Part shown: in pieces, positions 35,501 through 46,757 of the stretch
Layout: every line of letters begins with the position of its first letter
Position numbering within the stretch: the first letter of the stretch is position 1
Assembly: GCA_900660155.1 (NCBI GenBank)
Contig: CABFPE010000200.1
Location: 256,588-320,587, forward strand
DNA: 64,000 bases
Source: Hofstenia miamia
Taxonomy: Eukaryota > Xenacoelomorpha > Acoela > Hofsteniidae
Direction: 5' to 3'
Notes under the pieces: model-generated
The model's input: the letters and a program-made list of their open reading frames with translations, nothing else
Told to the model about the DNA's origin: nothing
The model's database searches: none
Made by a program: the position numbers and the translations under genes

Positions 35501-36339
35501 TGTGGACATGGTAGAATGCTAAATCAGGAAAATATTTTTTTGTAAAAATTAAAAAATATTTAGTACTAATGGGGAGAGATATATATTTTGGACTTGATCA
35601 GTGGCGTATGCAATGGGGGACATTTTAGAATGCCCCGTCATGTTTTCAGCATTGATTTTGAGTGATTAATTTTTAAAAAAATAAAAAACTAAGTGGTGAA
35701 ATGTATTTCTTCAAAATTTTGAAAATTTTGCGGGGATTTGCCTCACTTTTGATCGCTTAAGCTGATCACAACTAAGATTTCCCCGTAAGAAAATCCTGCA
35801 CAATCCAGTAATTAGGTGCAATATCAATTTAAAGTCTAAAACAGAAGAATGGTATTCAACGTTGTACAGAAAAATGAGCAGTAATTTAACTGTAATGAGA
35901 AGGGTACATTTAATATAATTGTTGTTCTCAGATAACAAATATACCTAACACCAGAAACACAAATCTTCTAAATTTATAATCATATCAAAATTTTTGCCTT
36001 GTGGTGTCGAGTGTGGTTTTAAAATTATATATTAACTGAAAATTATGGAATGAAAGTAAAAATACATGAAAAAGGACCATCAATGTGCATACCCGCCAAT
36101 ATGTGTTTGTACGTTCTATGTTATTATGTTAGGACACTGGGTTAAATTGTGAAATTTCCGTTTAGAATTCTGCAGAGATTACATGAGATTCCACAGAAAA
36201 AGCTCTCTGTTCGGGGATGATAATGTCATCTCCAGGACAGCCCTGGTTTTTGAAAATTGGAACAAGTACTTTCCTATAGTATATGTAATCTGTATTTATT
36301 TAATATAACATTGGTTTAGCGTATATTCTACATTTCAAA
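35501..36339. repeat. 839-bp tandem duplication, copy 2
   Basis: Second copy of the unit at 34662-35500, abutting it without spacer. Identity above 99.5%, so it is very recent or a haplotype/assembly artefact. Confidence 0.95.
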
Positions 36340-36475
36340 GCATATCCTGGCTACGATATTATAGACAATGCCTCCACACTTAGAAGTCGTTTCCCTCCTT
36401 TATGCTCTTCAATGTACAATCTATCAACATCTCCATTTAAGTTTAATATCGCACTGCTTCTAATAATAATAATAA
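36340..36475 (+). mobile_element. LINE C-terminal scrap with (AAT)n tail
   Basis: Reads STLRSRFPPLCSSMYNLSTS and ends in a short (TAA)n run, as expected for the C-terminus and tail of a LINE. Small and degenerate; it lies directly after the tandem duplication. Confidence 0.3.
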
Positions 36476-36699
36476 CGTCCTGGTCTTCCTGTATAGCGCC
36501 CTTGGTTGATTTAAAACAAATAAGACAGATATTTATTTGGAGAAGGCTTAATCAAAGAATGCAAAGTTTATATTTTTACTCCGAAACATTTAAATTTAAG
36601 AATCTTTTTAGCAAATGCATTCTAGGTTAAAGTAAGTATTGTTTGCCTTTGCTTAACGCATATCATGTAAATTCAAAACGTTTAATAAATACATTTTAG

Positions 36700-36971
36700 G
36701 GCAAAATAACTCTTCTTTGCCTGTGCCACCCTCATACATTCCGTTCACATTGCCTCCTTCCTATGACACTTTGCCTTTTTCCACTTTGTCTAATCGAAAC
36801 AATCACAATGTCCTTGATGTAGAAGAAGATGAATTCGATACTGAAAGTGATTGTGGATTTGATGAAGAAGTGCTTTGCTGTCCCTTTGGTCTTTTAGTTT
36901 CGATAGTTATTCTAATGGCAGTCAGTGCAATAATTAGTTGTCTTTACTCTGTTATTTGCATGATACAATAG
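36700..36971 (+). CDS. Putative PPxY tail-anchored membrane protein, exon 2
   Basis: Begins after acceptor ACATTTTAG in phase 1, completing a Gly codon with exon 1; total product 144 aa. It carries PPSY at residues 64-67 and again at 73-76, an acidic run (DVEEDEFDTESD, about 94-105), a CC pair at 114-115 suitable for palmitoylation, and a hydrophobic stretch from about 117 to 143 that reaches the C-terminus. This layout (cytosolic N-terminal PY motifs, one C-terminal membrane helix, almost no tail) is that of a tail-anchored adaptor recruiting a WW-domain E3 ligase to membranes; that role is inference. Ndfip, WBP1 and Commissureless proteins combine PY-type motifs with membrane segments but differ in layout. 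The codon phase match and three PPxY motifs split across the two exons support the splice. Confidence 0.6.
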
Positions 36972-37157
36972 GTTTATATCTTGCACTAAGGCACCATTTT
37001 AACATCGAAAAAGTATGGTTTTTAAATTATTGAAATTTTTATATAAATGAATTTATTTTTCCTCATCATTAAAAAAATTTTCGCTGCGTACATTCATGCT
37101 GGAACATCATTTGCTCAACATCATAGATTTTACAAATCTTTAGTACCATCTAGAACA

Positions 37158-37578
37158 CAGTGACCGACGGGTCAGTGGGCATCGCGTCGCCGGGTCAATT
37201 TGGTCACTGGGCGTAGGATTATCATTGGCTCTCTACCAGTAAAAATTCACATGTACAAATCATAGGCTATTTGTTATTCCAATGCATATGCAAATTGTTC
37301 CAGATTGAAGGTCGTATTTCTGGCTCCCTTACTCTTTACCATACGTATCTAGAAAATTACAAATAAGCACCGGTAAGTTTCAGATCCATTTGATGATGAT
37401 TAACATCAAAATAAAAATTAAATCGAAAAATCAAAGGGTTCTACTTCCCTGAATGTAGACAATGCTATAAATTAAACATCATGTTTACTTTCAACGAATT
37501 ATCCGGTCGGGTTTCCGGGTCTATATGTATTCGAGTCAATGGGTCACCGAGTCAGAAAATGTGACCCAGCGGTCGCTG
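37158..37578. mobile_element. hAT MITE candidate with GGGTCA-rich ends
   Basis: Left end CAGTGACCGACGGGTCA and right end, reversed, CAGCGACCGCTGGGTCA. Partial flanking duplication CTAGA on both sides. The inside repeats 'cgggtca/gggtcac' motifs. No coding capacity. Confidence 0.5.
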
Positions 37579-39765
37579 GTCTAGAGGCCGATAGCATTTT
37601 ACGGTACCAGCCCCGGGCTTTTCACGTCTTTAGAAAACCCAAGTGCTCAGCCTCTATAACTTTTGATAGGATTAAAATATTCACATCAAATTTGGGTCAG
37701 AGTTACCGCATTTTATCTTAGTTGGGTTTTTGGAAGAAAATTCCAAAAATTTTTTTTCATGTGATGATGTAACGAAATATATAAAAGTCACAGACTGATT
37801 GCAAAGAGCGCAGTGATCAAATATTTTTATAGTTTCTGTTCCGAAAAAAAATTGGACAAAAGTTTTAGGCTGATCCGCCCATTTCTTAAAGTGAACCGAT
37901 ATTAAAATCAGGTGATTGTGAACATTGTGCTCCACCCGGGGCGAGTAGGGTTAATTTATGTATTTCTAAAAATATCTTGTGATTTATCAAATTGAAACTC
38001 TATCATTTTCGTAAGCATCGCTTCTAAATTTATTTTTTGAAATCATTTGTTTATTCCTAGTGTTTTTTTGAGAAAAGACAACTATGAAGTACAATTTTTA
38101 GGCTAATCATTTAGAAATGATGTATGTATTTCATGGTGATCTTTTATTTCAGCTGTTTATTTATTTATGCTTCTGTGTGTACAAATAATGATAAATAATA
38201 TTTTTAATTGATTTTAGTTATCTATTTCATTACTTAAATTTCAAGCTATCTTTCATTGTTCATTAACTTTAAGAATCATAGTGAAAGAATTTTACAGAAA
38301 TAAACTGCAAAAACTAATTAAATCAGATTTTCATTAATAGTAAGCAATTCATACCCATGTAAATACTTGAAGCTTAATATATCAATATTTTAAACAAAAG
38401 GATTTTTTTAAAACAAACATTATCTTCACCTACAAGTATGAAATCACATCGCGGTCTTTAATGCAATGTGGTAATAGCTTTCAAATTTTCTCTTGCTTTT
38501 TGAAAAAACTAATCCCTGTACTCCTGTTTTACACCTTAGCTCGCATTTCTTTGGTAAAACTTACATACATTGCGTTGCACTGAGGACGCTCTTATCTCTT
38601 CGCCTTTTAACCTAGAAAACTGATTTTATTTCATGACAGGAGAACAGATACTTTTGAGAACAACTAAAGACAAAAATTTGAAGTTAATTTATGTACTTTA
38701 AGTGAAACGATTCATGTAGAATGCTGCAAATATAATAAATTCTTAAGTAATTTATGAGCATACATGTATACTAACCAGCGATTCAACCGGCTACGGGAAT
38801 TTACCGACCTGTAGCCACTTTTAAATTTCATGAAAGACCGGTAAAATTACCGGCCGTTCACTGGTCAAAATAATTTAAAAAATTTCTTATAAAGAGAAAA
38901 TATTTGCTTAGTTTGCGAGGAATTTCTATAAAAATGTAAAGTTCGAAAAAATTTTTATAGTTTCAGCAATCTACAATATTGAATTAGAATAATAATTAAG
39001 TTTACTTTCTGGAATCTCTCAAAAATTTGCTATATATTGAGTTGTTTTGCTTTTGAAAGGGTAATTTGACTTCTGTTTTTTATGGAACCTTTTAAAAAAT
39101 TCCACAGAAGCTGTTTATAATAATGAAGGTGTAATCTATAGGATTTACAGTTGAAATTTGAGAGGCACAAAGCAACTTGAACACTTGAATTTTTTCTAAT
39201 ATTAGAAGGGAGACTCAAAATAAATTTGCACGATTTCGGTTGCAGAAACATGCAAATACAAACACAAATGTCAGTTGATACATACTACTAAAGTAGTAAT
39301 TATGCAAAGCGAAAAAAAATAGATAAATGTATATGTGTACCTATAAATTATTGACTGCCAACGGAGGTCAAGTGTAACAGCAATGTGAAGCATAATGATT
39401 GATAATGCTACTCGCTTATTTTTATGTAATTTAACCATCATAAACAACCTCAAATGTTCCCCATTTAAACTTACAAAAAAGTGAAAGTGATTAAAGTTAT
39501 ACAAAGAATTGTTATATAGAAAATATCAATTTTGTGTTTTGGTGGAAATATAGTTATAATTATTTGAAATTTGCGTATATGGAATATCAGCTCTTTGCAT
39601 CGCCATGTGTAATTTCTAGATTAAATTTACCTACCTCCATGGTATTTAAGTTCGAGTGAATACTGCGAGAGCAATCGCCAAAAATTGTCTTTTTGGGGAA
39701 AAAAAAATTTCGGACCATTTTCGGCCAAATGTAAGGTTTTTGCATTTTCCATAGTAAAAAGCGGG

Positions 39766-39800
<35 letters not shown>

Positions 39801-40511
39801 TGAATATATTATAGGCGAAAAAAAAATATATATATGTATGATCTTGCATGGTACTGAGGTCAGGACACCTTGATTGCTCCTAAAAACGTTCTGCATTGTC
39901 AATTCAGATTATACAGTACTTTTATCTTACTGGAACTAAGCACCACAATTTCTAAGAAAATAATTCATTGAGAACTAAAAATAATAGCTTTCATTCAAAA
40001 TAGAGTGAAAAATTAGAAATGATACAAACTACGGAAATGTAACTTTCTACCATGAATATTACCAGCAAGTGAAAATCTAGTTTTATTTTCATGTGCAGAC
40101 ATACGATTACATTGACTTTCCTCAAAACAGGTTGGCTGTATAAGTCAATCTGCTTAGCCCCACACAACGATTTAAATGAAAACTATCATATTCAATAAAT
40201 TGTTTGCGAAAAAGACAACAAATACAAATTATCAGCAACAAAAGCAATAAGCCGCAGTTTGTGTACAAGTAATGGCTAAATTAAAACAATGGGTTTTTGG
40301 TGCTATTTTGGTAGATGAAGAACAGAGATTTATATCAGATTTCATATGAACAAAGTTGGCAAGCAGAATCACTCGATTAAAAAAGTTATTTTAATATTTT
40401 TTCTTTCTCGTATTTCTTGATAAGAATAGAATATTTGTCGAAGATCTAAGATTATAACGAATTGGAGCATATAAAGAGATGAAGTTGAATACATTAATGT
40501 CAAGTTCATTA
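37579..40511. other. Unassigned AT-rich stretch
   Basis: Contains a short inverted element at 38773-38865 (ends CCAGCGATTCAACCGG and CCGGCCGTTCACTGG) and a (TA)n array at 39768-39797. I see no gene. Confidence 0.4.
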
Positions 40512-42060
40512 TTAACCGTTCTACGTTGTTTGGGGGGTAATTCTGTAACCCCATAGAAAATTAATTATGTGTTAAAAGTCAGTTATTTCCTGTAACCCAA
40601 CAAAAACACATGACTTTGTATATTTACATGAATGCTTAATTTTGCGAAATAGCAGCAATACTTAGCTGGCTTGTTTTTAAAATTAATTGCATTTCTATTA
40701 TCATCGCCTTATCGGGTAACTTTATAACCCCAAGTTATTTGGTATAATAAATATTTAGAATACTGTTTTGTTTCAAGTCATTTTAAATCTTAGTTGCGCA
40801 CAAATGGAACGTCCACCACGCAGTTCTGCTTTAAAAGCTATTAGCTTGTTTGTAAGTAACTATGACATAATTGGTGATGATTCAAGTGATGATAATATTT
40901 TTTATTGCAGTTCATCTGAATCCGAGTTAAATGACACTGGATTAGACACAATAATTCAATTGGATTACGAACTTTTGAACTCTGATATTGATCACAAAAT
41001 ATGTTCTGATGCTGAAAGTGATGTTAATTTAGATGCAATGCAAGAAAATTCAGAAGAATTAACTGCAAGGTCAGGCAGAACGTGGAAAATCCTGGCCAAT
41101 ACTGAGCAACAATCAGGAAGACATCCTTACCAAAACATCATCAACTTACGCCCAGGTTTGAAAAGAGGAATCAATCCCACAAATGAGTTGGAATCATTCT
41201 TGATGTTTGGAGATGAAATCATAGAGGAAGCTGTCAGATTTACCAATTTGTAAGGTCGCAGAGTGGCCAGAAAACTAAGCAAAAATTCTAATAAGAATAT
41301 ACATACATTTGAAAATGGTTACAATAGAAGAAATGTTTGCATTTATTGGTTTGCACATACTTGCAGGTCTCTTTAAATCCCCCCCATCGTACGTTAGAAT
41401 CACTGTGGAGCATACCAGCTTTCCGAGCCTGCTTTTCAGAAGAACGCTTCAAACAAATCAAACATTGTTTTCGGGTGGATGATCGTCGACGAAATCCAAA
41501 TGACTGTTTTGCTCCTGTAAGAGATGTTTGGAATTCTTTGGAACCCTTCACCACATCTTAAAATAGATGAGCAACTTGTAGAATTTCATAGAAGGGTAAA
41601 ATTCAGGAATTACATTCCTTCTAAGCCTGGATCATATGGAATGAAAATTATTTGGCTTAATGATGCAGAGACTGGTTTTGCTCTTAACGCCTTACCTTAT
41701 ATTGGAGAGAGTACACTAACTGTTTCTGAAAGGGCAGAATTCACTGTTTCTGAAGCAGTCACTGTGAAACTAGTTGGCCTAAATTTAAATCGAGATTGCA
41801 ATGTAACCATGTACAATTGGATTTCTTCATGCAACATGGCAGATTATTTGTGGGCAAATCAAACTACTATGGTTGGAACTTTGTGAAGAAATCTCCGAGA
41901 TATTCCTCCAATGGCTCTAATGCAAGAGGACGTGTAAGAAAATCATCAGTGAATTTCAAATGTCAAATCATTTTACTTTGCTCTTATTTGGTAAAGGTAA
42001 GTCGCCTGTACTGTTAATATCTTCAATGCATAAAGATAACCCACGCAGTGAGAATAATTT
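40512..42060 (+). mobile_element. piggyBac-like element 1 with broken transposase
   Basis: Left end TTAACCGTTCTACG with target TTAA at 40512, followed by a palindrome (40535-40551) repeated at 40714-40730. The transposase starts at ATG 40804 (MERPPRSSALKAI), with an acidic N-terminal tail to about codon 90, then GRTWKIL and INPTNELESF. After frameshifts it continues with FRACFSEERFKQIKHCFRVD (41400s), then LKIDEQLVEFHRRVKFRNYI containing the first catalytic Asp with Glu-Gln (DEQ), PSKPGSYGMKIIWLNDAETG, NRDCNVTMYNW (second Asp region lacks the usual D), and SSMHKDN near 42020. At least three frame breaks; the right end was not found. Confidence 0.85.
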
Positions 42061-42302
42061 AAGGGGAAGAAGTTGTAGATAAAGAACGAAGCAACTAAAA
42101 ACAATTATTTATGTGCAAAAGATTCCACAAAAACAGTTTTATCGAGCCCTACAGACTCAAGAAGTTCATCAACTGCATTTTTGTAAAATATAGAGTTTGA
42201 AACAGTTGCGGATTTACAATATTTACGATATAGAGTTTGTCACTTGTTGTACAAATGAACAGCATGATAACTATAGTAATTAGGAAGGATTTGTCGCTTT
42301 CG
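42061..42302. other. Unassigned junction between piggyBac and LINE fragments
   Basis: Readable only as a decayed continuation of the piggyBac element; no independent feature. Confidence 0.3.
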
Positions 42303-43076
42303 TCACTTTAGTGGAATGTTTTCTTCAATAATCGCAAACAACTGTTCATACCAGAATTTAACGTAGTCTGTATTAGCATCGGTGCTACAAAATGAGAAAA
42401 ACGAGGTTGATAATGAAAGAGCAATTGACACGGCAACAGTCTGTGAGTATGAATACAATTTATCGTTGTTGTTATGAGAAATTTCAAGAATGCTATCCTT
42501 ATTTACTAAAAAAAGAGAAGTAAAAACAATGACTGCATGATTTGAAAATCTATCTATAGGGGGTATTGTATGGACAATATTTATGATCTGAGAATCACTC
42601 ATGATGAAATCAAGAGTGTTTCCACTGATGTGTGTTGGAAAAGATCAGGAAAATTTAAATCGCCACATATTAAGATGGATGTATTCTCCAACCGAATAGA
42701 TTTTGTCCTTGGCATATAAAACAAAAGCGAATCTACAATATAATAAATAATCAACAATATCAGAAGCGAGTGGGCAGGAGAAGACCGGCATGGGCATCAA
42801 ATTGCAGAATTGTAGAGCAAGCAAATTGAACGTCATCCTGTATTTCAATACTGACACATTTTAGGTCTGCATCGCATAAAATTAAGCAACCTCCAATCTC
42901 TTTAGATGCAGTCCTGTCAGCTCTAGATACCATTTGCAAAGATGATTTTGGGAAAATGTCATTAGAAACCAAGTTTCGGTAATAAACGCAATGTCACAAT
43001 TTAACGAGCATAGTAGTTTATGTAACTTCAGTCTCCTTTCAATAGAAATACAGCTGTGGCCAAAACAATAGAGCAC
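42303..43076 (-). mobile_element. LINE ORF2 endonuclease domain
   Basis: The minus strand runs from SIERRLKLHKLLCSLNCDIA, FITETWF (43076-42882) through the middle of the AP endonuclease to SDSQIINIVHTIPPI (42602), the 'SDH.li.' region with His replaced by Gln. Three overlapping frames indicate frameshifts. The RT domain is missing. Confidence 0.6.
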
Positions 43077-43912
43077 CTATTAATTTTTAGAAATTTTAAT
43101 CATATTTGCTATTAAAAAGCGTGTAAGCGCATAATTTTTACCTCTAAGATTTCTCTGAAATCTTGGTTTTTTACTTCTTGCGGGTGCAGTTTTTATTGTA
43201 ATGGGTTGAAATTTTGTGTGAACATTATAAATATAAGTTTGCATACTCAGCTAGATAAAATAAAATTTTTTGTTCACAAAAACTTCAAGGGCGGGGAATC
43301 CGCAGCAAAACTGGCAATAGGTGTGAAGTAACCAATGCCATTTTTAGAAATAATGAGCAACTTTCAAGACCTGAGACTGAAATTTATATTCTAATTTTAA
43401 GCCTGAGCCTAAAATAAGGCCTCAAAAACAGTCTACTTTTTTACTATTTTTGCATGCCACACATAAACTAAAGACCATAATGTCAATTTTGTTATAGGTA
43501 TGGATTTGGGAACTAATTTACTTATAGTTGCCAAAATTTGGTGTAGATACTATGAAATTCAACATAGCTACTTGACTATTAAAGATGGCCACATCTAATT
43601 ATGCATAGAGTTATGCAATATAGTCTGCTATAAATATGCAAAATTATTTTACTTTTTGGCTAATATTGTCTGAGCATTGAAGTCTTAAAATTTTGTAAAA
43701 ATTTTTTCACAACAACCTCAGGGGGTCCACACCAAAACTGGCAAATTGTGAAAATTAACCAAAGCAATTTTTAGAAATAAATTTAGAAGTGATTTTAAGA
43801 ACCTAAGCCTGATTCAACATTCCAACTTTAAGCCTGAACTTAAAAGACGCTGTGCTTTCTAAAATGCATAGATGACATATAGTAGCGGGATAATATATTA
43901 GTAATATTCATT
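43077..43912. other. Unassigned stretch with an imperfect internal direct repeat
   Basis: About 130 bp around 43300-43430 recurs imperfectly at 43735-43860: 'caaaactggcaa', 'aaccaa.gc.atttttagaaataa', 'aagcctga'. No coding potential. Confidence 0.45.
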
Positions 43913-43917
43913 AAAAT

Positions 43918-44095
43918 TTGTTCAAGTGGTGCAGTGGTTAGGATGCCAGAGTCAGGCCAGAGAGGTAATGGGTTCAAGCCCAGCAATGGGCAAAATTTTT
44001 CTTGTGTCTTAAAATGCTTTAGGAAATATTTAGCAATGTCTGACAACATTTTGTAGCATAAAGTTGGACGTCTTAATAATAAAAAATAATGTATG
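43918..44095 (+). mobile_element. tRNA-derived SINE
   Basis: An A box (TGGTGCAGTGGTTAGG) and a B box (GGGTTCAAGCCC) lie about 50 bp apart, the internal pol III promoter of a tRNA. The acceptor ends do not pair, so it is not a tRNA gene. An unrelated body of about 90 bp follows, ending in AATAATAAAAAATAATG, a SINE-like tail. Confidence 0.6.
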
Positions 44096-44399
44096 CTTTA
44101 AAATGATTACTTTAGTACTAGCACACAAAGTCTAATGTAATATATTTCAAATTTTGATTTCCCAAGTAAACGAACCTTCCACTTTTGTAGCTCATCTTTA
44201 GATGAGTTACTAAGAAAAAGGTGAGTGAAACGAGCCTTTTGAGTGTGTCTTTCAAATTTCACAGACCTCTTGATCACAATTCAAAGGATACACCAAAATC
44301 ACTCCTGTAGAAGTTCATACCGTTAGCAAAAATAAGTTTTTCCTTCTTTTTCTTTTTCATACTTTAACACTATATTCACACAATTTGAATGACTGAGCA

Positions 44400-45680
44400 A
44401 TTACACATCGTTTGTTCCATTCTGTGGCAAGGTCAACTATGATTGGACGAGAGTAATTTGCTTTAGGGCCTCTTGTACGGTATGTTATTCCAAGGTATTG
44501 AATCTAACCCAAGATAAGATAACATGTCCTTTACCGAAAGTTCATTGTTCCTAAGCTTTGCACTTGGTCTCAAATTACCGTTCGGCTCTGTGAGACCAAT
44601 AATCTTGGTTGTAACCTTGGTAAGGTTAGGAATTCAAAGCTTACTATCAAAAATGTTAATACCGTTTTAGAGATCTTTAAGTATATGGTTGCATTTCGAA
44701 TAGGTATCTGCAAAACTTGATTTTTATCAGTTATAAGCGTTGAATGGAGCTTTTCCCCATCCAACAAAAGAGTTTGATTTTTGATAGAATATAAAACAAA
44801 TTCCTTCTTTTTCGCAGAGACACAATCATTTCACAGCGTAATAAAGTGATCTGGATATTTTTTTAACAGAGTCAAAACTTCAAGTTTGAAAACCGATGCA
44901 TGATTTAGTCATATCATATGTAGCATAACATACATTACATTGATAGGATTGTTCTTTCTCTAAAAAATTCTTTTCGCAAAACTTGCAATTATTAGAAATA
45001 CCAGTACAGTGTTGTTGCAAATCAGAAACTTCGCTAATGTAACTGCTAACACATTTCCAAACTGAACTGCCTCAAGGAATGCTGTACAGGATAGATAGCA
45101 ATCTTCGGTGAAAAAGAATATATTTCATTAATGAATTCTGAAAATTACACCCACATTTTTCACCTCTGTTGATACTTTTCCATCAGCTACAAAGGAAAAA
45201 GCTGTTCTACAAAATGCTTGATACAGCTCACGTCATTATCAAGCACTTTTTGAGCAACATTTTTTATTGCATTAAGAAGTCTACATGCTCCTCGTTCATC
45301 GGGTTGAACATATCTTAAGAAAAACCACAGAAACTACGTTGCTCTAGTAAATTATTTTTGCTAAGACAATGACATTGTCAATTTTCATTCGATCAATCAA
45401 GTGAAAATGCATTCCTGTTTAACAGCTTCCTTAAACGATGTGAGATGAGACGTGACAATGGCTGGCAATAGCTTCCTCGGAATTTTTGGAGTTAGTCTTG
45501 TGACAGTCAGAAAACAGCATATAACAAACAACCTTTGAAGACCAACTATATCTGGAAAGTCATAATTAGAGAATAAATTAAGCTGACTAGCACCTCACTT
45601 TCTTAGACAATTGCCAGTCTATTGTGGTTGCTTCATCAGAATTATTTGTTGACGGTAGTGCTGACATTTTTGTCTATCCA
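44400..45680 (-). mobile_element. LINE ORF1-like region with zinc finger, degenerate
   Basis: Begins near MSALPSTNNSDEATTIDWQL (45670), passes DERGACRLLNAIKNVAQKVL (about 45290), then CKFCEKNFLEKEQSYQCNVC (about 44980), a C-x2-C...C-x2-C finger, and ends with RPIIVDLATEWNKRCVIAQS (about 44430), reminiscent of the 'RPi.v.l....k..vl' end of ORF1 proteins. Many stops. Together with the endonuclease at 42303-43076 it may be one LINE split by the SINE-containing segment. Confidence 0.4.
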
Positions 45681-46240
45681 AGAAAGGTTTCTGCTTAAGC
45701 CGTGCTAATAGAGACAGAAATGTAAGGAAAAACTAAAAAACTCAGTAACTTTTGAGAACTGTAATTACTTTTGGATCCCAAATTATCAAACTATAATACG
45801 AGAAAATAGAATTTAAAACCAAGCTATGTAATTAATAAGATTTATAATGGAATTGAAAATTTAAAATCAGCTTCGACGATCAAAATTCCAAGTTTCACAA
45901 CTCTTACAGCTTTACGATTTGGTTTTAATGATCTGCGGTCAGCCTTATTATCACTTTGCGCATTTTACCGTCATTTTGGATCATGTGATATACCACAAAA
46001 TATATTTACATTTTTGTGTAAATCAACTAACATGCATCCGCTTGATGGCATAAAACATGATTTAATAAATACAACAAGAAACGTGTGAAATAATTTTAAT
46101 CAAATTCGTACCAAATGATCAAGTATGCATACGTTAACAAGCACCTCTCATTGTTTATGACTCAGAGCAAATTTCAACGGTTAATAAGCTACACTTCCTT
46201 ACTGTAAGTATTATATTACACAAATGCACATTTTTTCTTT

Positions 46241-46721
46241 TTAACCTTTTAACGACTGTTGGGTAAAAAATTACCCCATTCAGACCTTCTAATGCGAATT
46301 GCTCAGTGAAATTTTATTACCAGATTTTAGGAGATCTTCACATGGAATGCCTTGTGTCTTTCTACTATATGATTTGATTTTTCAAAGTGTCATATTTGCA
46401 GGAAAATACATTTCAAAACTCAGTGACGTTAAGTACCACTGGTGTAAAAATTTACCCCTGGATATGTTAAGCCCATAATTACTTATTTATAAATTTTCTG
46501 ACTATGTACAATTAAATGTAAATATTAGAACAGTACAATTATTGTGCTATTATGCTATGAGAAGCCTCTTGATCTAGAATATTCATTACAATTTCCATGC
46601 ATTTTGTTCTTCAATATATTAGTTTGCTATCTTCAATTTATTACAAAATGAACAGGCCCCAAAGAGCTGCAGCATCACAGACAATTGATTTTCTATTTGC
46701 TGTCAATGAAGGCTATCCTGA

Positions 46722-46757
<36 letters not shown>

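Larger units (their letters stand above)
32207..36699 (+). other. Intron of the PPxY protein gene
   Basis: A 4,493-bp intron, GTAAGC to TTTTAG. It contains short (TA)n runs near 32378 and 32700, an 839-bp tandem duplication (34662-36339) and a LINE scrap (36340-36475). The stretch 32400-34661 is AT-rich and I see no coding or structured element in it. Confidence 0.55.

Noticed and set aside
34872-35938. Identical 75-codon minus-strand frames at 34872 and 35711
   Set aside because: They are identical only because the 839-bp unit is duplicated; the frame is short and has no recognisable features.
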